Below, piece by piece: positions 1 through 10,784 of a stretch of 64,000 nt of DNA. Position numbers and translations under genes: made by a program. The notes below the pieces were generated by a model. The model was not told where the DNA came from. It saw only the letters and a list, made by a program, of their open reading frames with translations, and did no database searches. The stretch spans positions 144,972 through 208,971 of the forward strand of contig ARYC01017122.1 in the NCBI GenBank assembly GCA_000711775.1, given 5' to 3'. Source of the DNA: Oxytricha trifallax (taxonomy: Eukaryota > Ciliophora > Spirotrichea > Sporadotrichida > Oxytrichidae). The stretch's first letter is position 1; the number at the start of each line of letters is the position of its first letter.

Positions 1-955
1 AAATCAGTTATATTTTAGCTTATTATTTAAAAAAGTGCTCTTTAAGATATAATTTATATTAAATTCAAATTTTGATACGTAATTTTAAATTTTTTATACC
101 AAATAGATTAATTTAAAAGTATGCTTTATATATTATTATATTGATAATTTAATCAATTAGGATAAAATAGATGAAATGAGTTGAGTTATTATAATATAAT
201 AATAATGAAAGAAAAAATGATCTTTTTTTCGAATGATTAATTTCTTATCACAGGTGACTACCATTAAATTTTAAATTTAAAAGAAAATTTAAATTAAAAT
301 ATTATAATTTATTAATGTGTATCAATTTGATTAAAATGTTATTTAATTTGTAAATACTAAATGTAAAAATAAAATTGAAAAAGCAATATATAAACTAATT
401 ATCAAATTTGAGATTTCAAATTAATTTTTTTTTTAAAAAATAAAAGAAATCCTCTTTAAGTTGTATAAATAATTACTACTATTAACATAATGAAATAAAA
501 CTAAAATAAATATGACGATTATTTAAATTGTTGCAACATGACTTAGGAAATATTAAGTTTAAAAATTTTCAAAATTTTTTTCAAATTATAATAAATAAAT
601 ACTGAGTAAAATAGAATATAATACTATGGAATCATCCCCATAAAATAAATTTGAAAAAAAAATAGTATATTTTATTATATTATATATTAAAAGATAAGTT
701 TTAATAACAATCAGTATATTATACTTAAAAATTATGATAATCATTATTTTATAATTAATAGATAATTATTGACTTAGTTTACATGATCTATGTATTATTA
801 GAATTAATTAGAATCTATACTTGAAAGAAAATCTTTGATTTTATAAAGCTCTATTCCCTATGATTACATTTCTACTCTCATTTATAAATTGATTAAATAT
901 TCATATTAAATAGACTCTGCATATAATTTATAAATTAAAATTTAAAAAATAATTT
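1..955. other. AT-rich germline filler
   Basis: I see no coding frame, RNA gene or clear repeat. Composition is like the IES DNA between coding islands elsewhere in the window. Confidence 0.5.
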
Positions 956-959
956 TTTA

Positions 960-1135
960 TTTATTGGAAGGTTCTAGCAAAGTTGTAATATTCTTTAATT
1001 TCTTCTGATATTTCTTGAATAATGTCAAGGATTTCTAAAAATGCATCTCTATCACATTTATAATTTAATTTTTCGCTTTTTTTAAATACTTTTATAATTA
1101 ATACTATCAAAGTTTCGAATATTTTAGGCAAAGTT
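960..1135 (-). CDS. coding island (MDS), gene A, C-terminal side
   Basis: An open frame on the minus strand reads ...KVFKKSEKLNYKCDRDAFL then EILDIIQEISEEIKEYY, an acidic, helical-looking stretch. It ends near FARTFQ, where the DNA turns AT-rich. It lies on the same strand as, and downstream of, the segments at 4327-7065, so I place it tentatively in the same gene. No family recognised. Membership in gene A is inference; the coding character is visible from the amino-acid composition and the sharp contrast with its flanks. Confidence 0.5.
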
Positions 1136-1139
1136 TAAG

Positions 1140-3540
1140 ATATCATTGACCTTATTTTGTGTAATCATTAATAATTCATAAAGTATTTGTTGATTTGAAT
1201 TAAAAAAATTAAATTTAATAAAATTAATTAATTAATAGGACTGAGAGAATTCATTTTAGAAATTTTTAAAAAATAGTCCTACTCTCTGTTAAGAATTATA
1301 TTATATATTTGCTATATTTAATGTGGAGATTTTTGAATTCCTATTAGTCACCTTTACTTAATATCGAAATTCAGACAACCAAATAAAATTATATCCTAAG
1401 AAAAAATGCAACATTTCTAAAAGTTAAACATAGTTATATTTATAATTAATTTAGGGAATATTCTAAATTAAAAAAACTTTCAAATTCAAAAGATTTCAAA
1501 TCTTTAATATTTCATCCTGAGAATTAATACTTTTTGTTATTAAGAAAATTTAAATGTAAACGATATCTCTTAAATCTAATAAAATAAACTTAGCTAAAAT
1601 TGATATTAGTTTATTTATATTTTAGTTTATTTAAAATAAAACTAACAATCTCAACTACTTTTTTGGTACCTAAAATAATAATTTGGAGACATAAAATAAT
1701 ATAAAAAAGGAATTATAAGTATATCGGAGAATAACATAATCTATTTTTACATAACATTTTAACTTTAAAACAAATTTCTTTTACCATTATTGTGCCATTA
1801 TAAATTTATTATTTATATTTAATATATAAAAATTAAATCATTGAGAGGAAATCTTTAATCTTAAGTTAATCATATCCAATTCTATTAATTAAATACTTTT
1901 TTAATTAATATTTTCAACCATTAATTATATAATAGGCTATATTTAATTAATATTGAGGACTCCTTCAACTTTGACAATAATATCGTTAATTTTTTATTAT
2001 TAAGCATTTTACTTTTCAAATGGATTAGTAGGTTTTAAAAATTTTAATTTATCTTTGAATGATAAATAAAGAGAATAGCCAAAATGGGGCTGTACATTTA
2101 ATTAAAATTATGATCAATCAATTATAATGTATAATATCCCAAAAATACAATTTACTTTGGGGATTTATTTAATAAACGCAAATTAATAAAAAAATATTTG
2201 GTTTATTTTTAGAGTATTCGAATTTTATTGGCTTTCAGGGTTCTATAATATAAAATACTAGAGATAACTTAATTAATAACTTAATCAGACGCCCTTATAA
2301 CAATTACACGATTCTAAAATTAAAGTTAATTTATCTAATTTATTATAAGGCAATGCACCTTTGATGTCAATAAAATTCTAAATTATTATTTTTAATATTT
2401 TTATAAGGTCGTTTAAGTTGACTTATAAAAAATTAGTCATTTTTTAGGTTATTATTATGATGTAAATTATTCAAAGTTATCGATACATTTCGGTATAGAA
2501 CAAACTTTAATGCAGACTAACTCAATCTAATATATAATTAATTTTATGAAGATTGCAAAAAATATTAGAATAATTCTAAACTATTAGATTACTTATTCGA
2601 AGATTTAAGTTATTCATTAAATGCATGATAAAGATTTTAATATACTAAATTTTTTATTTCATTTAATAACGGTTATGTTTCAATTAAAGTTTTATTGCAT
2701 GCTCATCATCCTTTAAATATTACTTATAATTTTTTAAGAAATTTTATCAAGTTAACATAATATAATGGTAATTATTTTTGAATTCCATTTAAGTTTAGTA
2801 GTAATTTTTATTATCTATATTAATAATTAAATGAAAAAATAACTCCCAAACTTTGTCTTTTACACTCTGGTACTTCCTAAAATCTATGTTTATTATCATT
2901 TTTACTACAAATAACATGTATGATCATTTCATCAGGTTATTAGAATATTTATAATATAATTTGATTTCTCTAAATAAAATTTGAGAATTTTCTCTGTTAT
3001 ATATTTATTCATAAAAATAGCAGATCTAAACTGCAAATTTAAATTGTGCTACTATGAACATAAGGATGTTTCTTAAATTTTAAAACCCACTTTTAAATTT
3101 GCTTTACTTTAATATTTTATGAGAGTTTAATAACCCTATTTTTAAATTTCTTATATAATTATCTCAGAATATACTAATTAATATAACTTAAAACTTCAAA
3201 TTAAAGATTTTTTTAAGGGAATTAAGCTATTACCATTTTACCTTGCTTAGAAATTTTTATAGATTAGTGAAAATATATTTATTTTATTATTTTATAAAGT
3301 TATCTGTTTGCTAATGAAGATTTTCTTTGTTAAATAATATAATCATTAGTACATTAAAAAGTAACAAGTTAACCAAATTAAGATGACATAAATTTTATAA
3401 AATGTAAAATAATCGCTCCAGAGTTAAAAATGAAGAAAACATTTATTTGGAAATTATAAATTAATGCTCCTATAATTGCATATAATTTACTTTTAAACTT
3501 GTCGCAACTATACTTTCTTCACAAATATGTTTTATCAATA
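1140..3540. other. AT-rich germline filler
   Basis: About 2.4 kb with no convincing coding frame. It is probably IES or intergenic DNA. I see no transposon ends. Confidence 0.45.
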
Positions 3541-3615
3541 TATTTCAAATAAAAGAAGAAACAACAGAAGAAGATGAAGACTCAGTATACAGGAGTGAAT
3601 CTCCAACTAACTAAT

Positions 3616-3708
3616 AGGGCTAGTCCCTTATTTGCACTAAAAAGCAACTTTGATCGGGGGTCCCCAGAGACCTCAATGTGATCTAATTATTATTATTAAA
3701 TTATTATA
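3616..3708 (+). repeat. LINE/SINE-like 3' tail, copy 1
   Basis: This GC-richer block ends GACCTCAATGTGATCTAATT followed by ATT repeats. The reverse complement of 52016-52110 matches it along its length (GTCCC..., GGGTCCC, GAC/ACCTCAAT.TGATCTAATT, then ATT repeats). A shared 3' end with a simple-repeat tail is typical of non-LTR retroelements. No coding part is visible upstream of this copy. Confidence 0.55.
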
Positions 3709-3719
3709 TATTTCAAATA

Positions 3720-4325
3720 AAATAGAAACAAATAAATTAAGAGTATTTGGGTTTTGAAAAGATAATAAAACTTACTTAAAATGAAAAATCACATTAACCT
3801 ATGAATTTATAAATACAAACTCTAACTTCGACTAATTTGATATAGTATTTGAATATTATATTTTTTAATCCCTAAAACTAATGTTATCTTGCAATAAATT
3901 AAATTTTATATTAGACATGGTTTCTATTCTTTTCTAAATTATCTTCTCCGAACTTTTGATTCTTTGATTTTTCTCTATAAAGGTGAATTAAAAAATAAAA
4001 ACACTTAAATTGATAAAATATAATTATTTGGAGTACTCTTAATCAGTCTTAAAAATTTCTTGCGAATTAATAATGAGATCATTATATAGACTTTCTTTTT
4101 ATTGTGTTAATAGCAAGTCAAGCAATTCCATAATTTGATTTAAGTCAAATTTTTACTCTTAAACGTAACTCACTAGTTTTTAAGAATCGTTTTAGTCTAT
4201 CAAATACTAGATATAAACTTTTTAATCTACAACCGGCTATAATAAATTAATAAAAAGTGTTAAATATAATATTTTATTCAGACATTAAATTTAATCTTCT
4301 AAAATTAAGTCCAACAATTTTCCTT
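3720..4325. other. AT-rich germline filler
   Basis: No coding frame seen; an AT-rich spacer between the retroelement tail and gene A. Confidence 0.4.
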
Positions 4326-4326
4326 A

Positions 4327-4826
4327 TTTTAATAATACTCCTTGATTAAAGCAATTAATTTTTCATCTTCAATGAGACTAAAGGCTTCCTAGTATTGAGC
4401 TTATACCAGCTGTAGTACTTAGATTGCGTCTTCTTATTTTATTTTGCTTAATACCTTGTAGTTTTTAGTGAACTCGTCAAAATCTATTTGTTGGATTGCA
4501 AGCAAAAGATCTTATAGTTCTTCCATCTCTTAGATTTCAGGAGGTAAGTCTTCACAAAACTTACAAAATATTTTTTTTAAATTAAGATTATATCAATCTA
4601 TAAGAGCTTTTAATTTACACAAAATTAAAATTAACTTCCGGTATCTTAAAAAGGCTTCAATTTCTTTACTTATTTCTTGAGAAGAAATTGCACTCAGCAT
4701 GTTTAAAATTTGCATGCCAACATCTTTATTTATTTCGTAAATCTCAAATCCATTATACTGTAATGACTCAATATTTTCAGAATTAAGCTCATCTATTACT
4801 TGTTGAATTAGTTCTTCGAGGTCTTA
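4327..4826 (-). CDS. gene A, exon/MDS after the intron
   Basis: The minus-strand frame begins QDLEELIQQVIDELNSENIE right after the 3' splice site at 4827 and continues FEIYEINKDVGMQILNMLSA, then FCEDLPPEIQEMEELQDLLL and ends near IALIKEYYQNKE. It is rich in Glu, Leu and Gln and probably helical or coiled coil. One in-frame TGA (about 4592-4594) falls between ...KALID and YNLNLKK while the same frame stays coding on both sides. It could be a nonsense mutation, or a small unrecognised intron or IES. Product not recognised. Confidence 0.65.
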
Positions 4827-4912
4827 CTCTTAATTAAACAAAGTAATTATTAGATTATTTAACTTTATAGTATAAATAAATTGAAAATTATAAATAAAAT
4901 ATTTTAAAATAC
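4827..4912 (-). other. spliceosomal intron, gene A
   Basis: An 86-base AT-rich interval beginning GTATTTT and ending ...TTAAGAG on the minus strand. Removing it joins ...LLSENQ to QDLEEL in frame. The length is typical of ciliate introns. The GT-AG borders and the frame restoration are seen; splicing is inferred. Confidence 0.6.
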
Positions 4913-5022
4913 TTAATTTTCAGACAACAACTATTCAAGTAGCTTTATTTAGGCTCCATATTTTCTATTTTAGTCATCCTATGCATCTGTAACATCTTGT
5001 GATGTATCGTCTTTTGGGTAAC
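4913..5022 (-). CDS. gene A, short internal exon
   Basis: The minus strand reads GYPKDDTSQDVTDAQDDQ and ...YGAQIKLLEQLLSENQ, a polar, acidic stretch. It is bordered by a 3' splice site (ATAG|GT at 5023-5024) and the 5' splice site at 4911-4912. The codon split G|GT across the upstream intron gives Gly. Product not recognised. Confidence 0.65.
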
Positions 5023-5872
5023 CTATATGTATTTATTGTTACTCTTTTTAAATTAGATCATTTAGTAATATGATGTAAAGAGAAATTAATTCATTAAAGT
5101 ACATTTTAAATTTCCATTTTATTAAATTTATTTATTAAATTATTGTAGGAATAAACTTTGATTTTTGAAATAAATTAAATTTATATTAATTAAATATTAA
5201 AAACATGGCAGTTCTTAAATTAAAAGTTACTAAAAATTCAAAAATAAATTGATTCTATCATATGTTCCAAATTTTTAACTGGACTTTACTATAACCAATA
5301 TTCTTTAAATCATAAAAGAAGAAAGATATTTTTATTTTAAACTTATATTCTAAATAATAATAGGGAGTTTTTTCTCTAGTGAGATAAGGTAAATTTTATA
5401 AACTAATGATTACCACCGTTTTATTTATAATTTGTATTAAATAAAGTATAATATTTAATATTTTTCCCAAATCTTAAATATTCATTCAATATTAGAAATA
5501 TAATTAATCTTAAATAATTATCGAGATTGCTATAATTTCAGCTTCTAGCATTTTTATTAAATAGGGATTCTCAAATTTTAAATTTTTTTATAACTTACTT
5601 TTATTACCCAATTAGTTTACAATAATTTTTATAATTTGCTAATATTTTAAGAAATTATATAAATTATCTTTATTCACTCAATTCAATTATTTATTAAATG
5701 TTTAGAATAAATTACTTTTAGAAAAATTATTGCAACATAAAATGTTTAATATATGAATTAGATTGAATTTTATTAAAAAATTCTATTTAAAGTAAACTAA
5801 ATTAATTATAGTTTTATAAATATTTTTTTAGCTTAATTGGGGAGAAAATAGAATATATTCTATATAACTTAC
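5023..5872 (-). other. long intron, probably carrying an IES; partial small transposon end
   Basis: The upstream exon ends with a perfect GTAAGT 5' splice site (5867-5872). The matching AG is at 5023-5024, giving an 850-base interval, far longer than the other intron. It is best read as an intron that also holds IES DNA in the germline. At 5143 a single end of the TTGTAGGAATA transposon family (see 43435-51537) is present, preceded by TA, with no partner end found. Confidence 0.5.
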
Positions 5873-5932
5873 CAGAAATATTATTAATTGAAGCTTAACC
5901 TTCAGTTGAAGGGCTAATGTCGTCTTTTTTTG
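5873..5932 (-). CDS. gene A, short exon/MDS
   Basis: Minus-strand frame NDKDSKKDDISPSTEGQAS then INNISG, ending at GTAAGT. It continues the low-complexity Asp/Ser/Asn-rich region of the neighbouring segment. The junction with 5960 onward is probably a short pointer (AAT appears on both sides in phase). Confidence 0.6.
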
Positions 5933-5959
5933 AATCTTTATCATTAAAATTTTCATAAA

Positions 5960-6575
5960 AAATAATTTAAAAAATATAAACAATTCAATATACAAACTTA
6001 TAATTTATTATTGAAATCACTTTACTTAGAATCATCGTCATCTTAAGCATTCTTATAGGACAAGTTGCTGGGTTCGTTATGAGTGGAACTAGAATCATTA
6101 GCATTCTGGGGTAATCCAGTGCTTTTTTATTCCTCTTGATCATTTTTTGGAGACATATTTTTGCCACCAAAGGTTTGTTGCTCTGCCTCCTCTTATTAAA
6201 TAGTGTCTTTCTAACCTTAAACGTTATCTTATGAGGAATCGTTCATTTAAGTCTGATCTTTTTGAAAACGCCTAGGAGTCCGTGTAGGCGACACACCGAA
6301 AGTATTTACGCCAGTTGCCTGAGTTTAGGATTAATCAGAGGAAGAAGAGGTGCTGATTGAATACATGTTCAAGTTTACTTAGATCAGTGCGGAGATCTCT
6401 TAAAAGTCTTCAGAATTTGGCATTTCACCCTGATTCTTGTCCAAATCTTCAAAATTGTTGAGAGATTTGTCTTTGGTGAATTAAAGGAAGGTGTCCTTCT
6501 TTTGTTCGTCGTCTTTGTAAAATTCTTGGGAAATTTTTTCATGGGGTAATAAAGGATTCACATTTATTTGAAAAA
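5960..6575 (-). CDS. gene A, large low-complexity MDS
   Basis: A long minus-strand frame with many TAA/TAG glutamines. It runs through ISQEFYKDDEQKKDTFLQF, then a Ser/Thr run (SISTSSSSDQSQTQ), a basic patch SPTRTPRRFQKDQTQ, and a Gln/Asn/Asp-rich tail (NAQDDDDSKQSDFN). This looks like a disordered regulatory protein region. The Ser-Pro-Thr-Arg motif resembles phosphorylation-type sites, but no domain is recognised. Higher GC and codon structure contrast with the flanking filler. Confidence 0.65.
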
Positions 6576-6637
6576 AATCAATTCCATTAAAGAAATATCA
6601 ATTAGTAGATTAATTTAAATTCTAAATTAATTCTTAC

Positions 6638-6745
6638 ATATTTTCCCATTTATTTCCCAGTCTAAGCAGTCTGTCATATTTGTGTTTTTCTGTAAGTTAT
6701 GGAATTTGCTTGTTGATAAATATAAAATGGATTGTAAATACTCAA
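6638..6745 (-). CDS. gene A, N-terminal-side MDS
   Basis: Minus-strand frame FINKQIPQLTEKHKYDRLL then RLGNKWENM, ending at a GTAAGAA that could be a 5' splice site (6631-6637). I could not find an acceptor that keeps frame with the next segment, and the frame reads through LIQNLNQSTN to a TGA. So the junction to 5960-6575 is unresolved. No family recognised. Confidence 0.55.
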
Positions 6746-6904
6746 TTTTTATCAATTATTTACTCTTTCTTATATAAATAATGATTTTATTAAAATGTCA
6801 AATGCTAATTTTTAAATGAAAAAAATAATATTAGCAAACCTCAATTTTTATAATTATCACTCAATTAATTTTTTTAAAAAAATGGAAATAAACTATATTT
6901 TTAT

Positions 6905-7065
6905 TTTTTAGAACAAAATATATTCCTTTGAAGTAAAAAATTATCTCTATCTTTTATTAATAAATAGCCTTAAATCTCTTACAGTTAATCATCACAAACT
7001 AAGAGACATTTTTCAGAATGAAATCATATTTCAATCAACTTTGTTAAAAAGAGTTTTACAACGTC
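6905..7065 (-). CDS. gene A, upstream coding island
   Basis: Minus-strand frame VVKLFLTKLIEI, a TGA, then FHSEKCLLVCDDQLQEIQGY and LLIKDRDNF. Both halves look coding. It is the third in-frame TGA inside this gene. Assignment to gene A rests on strand and proximity only. Confidence 0.5.
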
Positions 7066-7069
7066 ATTT

Positions 7070-7800
7070 TTATAATTGATATAAAAAATTACTAAAGAAA
7101 TAGAAATTTTGATAATACTCCCTTAGTTAACACTTATGATTATTTGTTATCCTATAAAATTTAATTTAAAAATTAGCTTTTAACTTCTTAAAAATAATAA
7201 AACTCATAATATATAATTTTACATTTTTTAAAATACATAATATTTTACAACAAATAGGAATAAAATTGAATATTTTAATTTCAATTATCAAATTATATGA
7301 TACCCATTGATTAATGAAATCAATATATTTAATAATTATTATTTTTAAGCAAATCCTATTTTATATTATACTATATAAAAAAATCCTAATAAAATAGATA
7401 AAACAACAAATTTTTTTAGTATTAAAATTATCGCATATCTCACATCAATGATAATAATTAAATATTGGTTATTAATATTGATCGAAAAATATTTTTTTTA
7501 TAATTTCAATAAAATAATTGATTAATCAAGAAAATTTAATTAAATAGTTGTACTTATTCAATAGATCTTAATTATTATTAAAAATAGGATATAATTTAAT
7601 AAAATAATTTGCAAATTTGAAGAAACATTATTTTATCACTTATAATCAAGCTATATTTCTCATAAAGTTATCTATAAAATTTTATACGCTTTCAAATAAT
7701 TTAATATTTTATTATTGTATTTCAAACTAAAAACTAATTATTTCACAAGAATATGAATAAAATTAAGATTTATTGAATTAATTTGTTAGTTTGTAAGTAA
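7070..7800. other. AT-rich spacer
   Basis: No coding frame. It separates gene A from the vWA gene, whose inverted segments start at 7808. Confidence 0.45.
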
Positions 7801-7807
7801 ATTTGAT

Positions 7808-7935
7808 GTGAAGCTAGTTATCCATAAAGTTAACTTTAAGAAATTACTGCAGATCAGGCTTTAATGAGCAAGTTAGATTTTAGATGCATTTTTCAAGGAG
7901 AAGAAAAAAGTGGTGCAAATTTGCTCAGAGGAATT
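7808..7935 (+). CDS. vWA-domain gene, fifth segment (inverted)
   Basis: It begins with the pointer GTGAAGCTA (7808-7816), which is the reverse complement of 8326-8334 at the end of the minus-strand segment. Reading through the pointer gives ...SDGEA|SYPQSQLQEITADQ, then LMSKLDFRCIFQGEEKSG and NLLRGI. In vWA proteins this follows the third metal-site motif and includes the 'F.CI..G....G' strand-helix. The segment therefore lies on the opposite strand from the four preceding ones and must be inverted during macronuclear development. It is joined to 8088 onward, probably through a short ATT pointer (7933-7935 and 8088-8090, in phase). Confidence 0.8.
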
Positions 7936-8087
7936 TCAAAATTCAAATATTTTATTAAAACTGATATTAAATTAATTTAATTGTAAATAATTATAGAGTA
8001 AAAAGGAAATAAATACAAATTAAAACTAATTAAATTTTGAGATTAAAATATCTTTTATCTTATTTTCGATATTAAATATTGATGTTT

Positions 8088-8183
8088 ATTGCAGCAAAGT
8101 TAGGAGGAACAATGAAGTAATGCATAGAATTATCAGATCTCAAGGAAGAATTCATTAATTTAGTTCCAAACATTTATTAATGA
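8088..8183 (+). CDS. vWA-domain gene, last segment with stop
   Basis: Frame I-AAKLGGTMKQCIELSDLKEE, then FINLVPNIYQ and TGA at 8181-8183. The 'KLGG....C..L.DL' ending and Asn-Ile-Tyr C-terminus fit the end of ciliate vWA-domain proteins. This natural TGA end supports TGA as the only stop codon. It lies on + in the same orientation as the preceding segment, inverted relative to segments 1-4. Confidence 0.8.
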
Positions 8184-8325
8184 ACAATTTCAATTAAGGG
8201 GTTCTTTAGTTTAATAATGGATGGTTTATATTCCTTTATTTTATTTTATATTTTTTAAAAATCATTGTGTTTAATTAAAATCAGTAAATTCTTTTCAAAT
8301 TTATTGCTTTATTTTTACTAATAAG

Positions 8326-8468
8326 TAGCTTCACCATCTGAAATGAAGCAAACTACAAATTTATCATAATTCTCTATGTGTTTTTGAATGCATTCTTTCA
8401 TAATGAAATATAATTATATAGAATTTATCATGTAATTAAAAGGCTTTGAAAAGCTTGTATTTCCACCA
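8326..8468 (-). CDS. vWA-domain gene, fourth segment
   Basis: The minus strand reads YGGNTSFSKPFNYMINS then a helix, and YDKFVVCFISDGEATY. GGNTSF is the second metal-ion site (MIDAS) loop with its conserved Thr, and ISDGEA is the third MIDAS motif. It is joined upstream by pointer TGGT (rev. comp. at 8465-8468 and 8595-8598), giving ...QYIGGNTSF in phase. It is joined downstream by the 9-base pointer GTGAAGCTA to the inverted segment at 7808. Confidence 0.85.
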
Positions 8469-8594
8469 TAAAAATAATGATTAGTCAACAATATTTTTTT
8501 TTAATTTTAATTCAATAAAATCTATAAAATATAGCAAATTGAGGTTTTTAGCAAATTAAAATTGAAAATTATTTCTAAATTATTATAGATTTCA

Positions 8595-8714
8595 ACCAAT
8601 ATACTAAATTTAGTCTAGAAGATCTAAATCAGGCACTTTTTCCTCAAATATCTCATGAATTTCATGGTCATAAGTTAAAGTAGTAATTCTTGAATGTTTT
8701 TGAATTATAATATC
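8595..8714 (-). CDS. vWA-domain gene, third segment
   Basis: Minus strand DIIIQKHSRITTLTYDHEIH then EIFEEKVPDLDLLDQIQYIG. This is the usual vWA beta-strand ('..I.T.TYD....') followed by the acidic helix before the MIDAS Thr loop. It starts in the 10-base pointer GATATTATAA (8705-8714) shared with 8932-8941 and ends in TGGT. Confidence 0.85.
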
Positions 8715-8941
8715 ATATTCATATATAAAAATATCCTAAAAGGAAGATTTTAAACTATTTATTAGATTTAAATTTAATTTTTAAAAAGTTTTTATTATTT
8801 TACCAATAAAGCTATAATTTACATTATATTCTTTAAATATTGAACTTATATAACAAAAAATAATTATAAAGTAGGCATATATTTTAAGCTTAAAAATTAT
8901 AATTAATGATAAGCTTCATATCATAAATAATTTATAATATC
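8705..8941 (-). repeat. IES bounded by pointer GATATTATAA
   Basis: The minus-strand 10-mer GATATTATAA occurs at 8932-8941 (end of segment 2) and 8705-8714 (start of segment 3). Deleting one copy and the AT-rich DNA between joins ...EIICADII to ADIIIQKH in the same phase. It is a textbook pointer-flanked internal eliminated sequence. Confidence 0.8.
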
Positions 8942-9140
8942 TGCACAGATGATTTCCATGAAGGTCTTTACACATGCCATTAAATCATCCCATCTTTAGC
9001 CCTTCATTGAGTAACTATTATCTAACAGTAGAATGTAATGAATCTCTGAGAAAGTTTTAACTGATGCTTATTTGAAATTCATATTTACATAGAACCTTCT
9101 TTAGTATATCTCATAAAATTAATAAAAATGAATATAAATA
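8932..9140 (-). CDS. vWA-domain gene, second segment (first MIDAS motif)
   Basis: Minus strand FKQASVKTFSEIHYILLLDN, then SYSMKGQRWDDLMACVKTF and MEIICADII. LLLDNSYSMKG is the DxSxS first metal-site motif of a vWA domain, followed by the usual Trp and helix. This domain binds a divalent cation and mediates protein-protein contact. Location in the cell cannot be told. Upstream, an open frame with a hydrophobic run (LAISYGITLVALYVSIYI, about 9140-9200) is in the same phase, so the segment may extend further. Confidence 0.85.
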
Positions 9141-9518
9141 CTCACATATAAGGCGACCAAAGTAATTCCATAGGATATTGCTAATTTATAATTTAAGTGT
9201 AGAATACTATAAATTTATAATTATTTTAAAGGCAAAAAAGGATGTTCGTGGTTAGAAAAATAACTAATAAACTAAGTTAAAATCATAAAGGTATTAATTT
9301 AATGCATATTAATTATATCTTAATTACAACTCAATCTTGAAAAAAATCATCTATATTAAAATAGTTTCTGTTTTTGTATTAATATTTTTTTCTTTCCACA
9401 TTTTCAGCTCGCTTTGGTCATCTATTGTAAATTTCCAATTTTTAAACTATGGTAATTATTAGAAATTACTCCATTTCATTTTCTACCTTTCATAGGTCAC
9501 ATCATTGTTATAATTCAT
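9141..9518 (-). CDS. vWA-domain gene, first segment with start
   Basis: ATG at 9516-9518 begins MNYNNDVTYERQKMKWSNF, then QFKNWKFTIDDQSELKMW and KEKNINTKTETIL. The frame continues open for about 70 codons of hydrophobic sequence. Two overlapping frames are open between 9150 and 9330, so the junction with the vWA frame (intron or small IES) is unresolved. ATG choice: no coding-like frame upstream in AT-rich DNA. The gene is at least six segments on two strands, spanning 7808-9518. Confidence 0.7.
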
Positions 9519-9529
9519 TATATATTAAT

Positions 9530-10585
9530 ATATGAAATACTTATTCTATATTATAAAATTAAAGTTTTGATGAATTATTATATTGTTATCTTTTAGATCA
9601 CTGCATGTTATTATAATAGCATTTCCGTTTAGATTCATATATATATATATATATAAATCTTTTAATTGAAATTAATTCTTGTTACCTCCAAAGCCTTAAA
9701 TTCTATGCCCTTGAGTACACTCAATATAAAGCCCATTAAATATATTATGATAAAAAGTGTTGGCAAAATACGAAATTAGATTTGAATAAATTGATTGGTA
9801 AAAAATATTTAAATGGGTAAGGTATTAATTCTTTTAATTTAAATGATAGATTGCCTTTAAAAACCCTGTTAATTTCTATATAATATGTGAATTATTATCT
9901 AAAAATTATATGAAAATAAATAGTATTTAAGCATAGTTAAAATATATATATATGTTCTGATCGCTAATTAATCTCTGGAAATATATAATATAATAATTAC
10001 AATATTAGTTGTTATTATAATTAAGATGTATAAAATTAATTATATTTTAATAAAAGAGTTTTAATAAAAATGAAAATTTTTATACTCATGAACTCTATTT
10101 TAAAGCGACTCATTAGGATTATGAGACACATCACACTAAAAACATTATTCTTTCTCTCTTATTTTTTTCAAATAATTATATTTACAAGAAATAATATAAA
10201 TAGTAAAAACTGGAATTAATTATTAGAGTTTTATAGTGATTTAACATTAAAAAAGTTATTTTGATACAAATAATTTTAAGATTTTTTAAATAGCACATTA
10301 TTATTAATTTATGATGATTATTATATTATTTAAAAAACGAGAGCTGAGAATTTTAAATTTTAAAGAAATTTATATGCAAACTCGATCAAAAGAATATTTA
10401 CAATATTTAAACCAATATAGTATACTACTACCTATTTTAATTTAAATTTTTGTAATTAATAATTATTATTAAATTGTATAACTTTATTATACTTTTAATT
10501 TACTATTTCTCCTTAAATAAATTTATATAATTAAATACATCAGATTAAATCCATCAATTGAAATTAATGAATAGTAAATATAACA
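9530..10585. other. AT-rich spacer with weak coding hints
   Basis: Mostly AT-rich, including a TA dinucleotide run near 9640-9655. A short minus-strand frame at 10080-10140 (DVSHNPNESLQNRVHEY) looks mildly coding but is too short to assign. Confidence 0.35.
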
Positions 10586-10589
10586 AAAA

Positions 10590-10700
10590 TTTTTGTTTGA
10601 GGAGATTAGGAGTTTTAACTGCATTCACTTAAAGATTTATGAATTATCTTTATGTTGATTTATAACAATATTATAATTCTACAAAGAGGGCAATATTCAA
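10590..10700 (-). CDS. possible coding island
   Basis: Minus-strand frame NIALFVELQYCYKSTQRQF then INLQVNAVKTPNLLKQKFL. Composition is protein-like and the flanks are AT-rich. It may be a further downstream segment of gene C. A second frame is also open, so this is weak. Confidence 0.35.
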
Positions 10701-10784
10701 ATATAATTATAATTTAAAATCTATAAATATTCATCACACCCGATAAACATAATAGTAAAGAAAAAAATAAAAAATATTTATATT

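Noticed and set aside
5985..6170. 61-codon standard-code open frame on the minus strand
   Set aside because: It is an out-of-frame shadow; with TAA/TAG as glutamine a longer, better frame (SPKNDQEEQKSTGLPQ...) covers the same DNA.
6631..6700. Intron starting at GTAAGAA after KWENM
   Set aside because: No acceptor AG found that keeps the next segment in frame, so not annotated as an intron.
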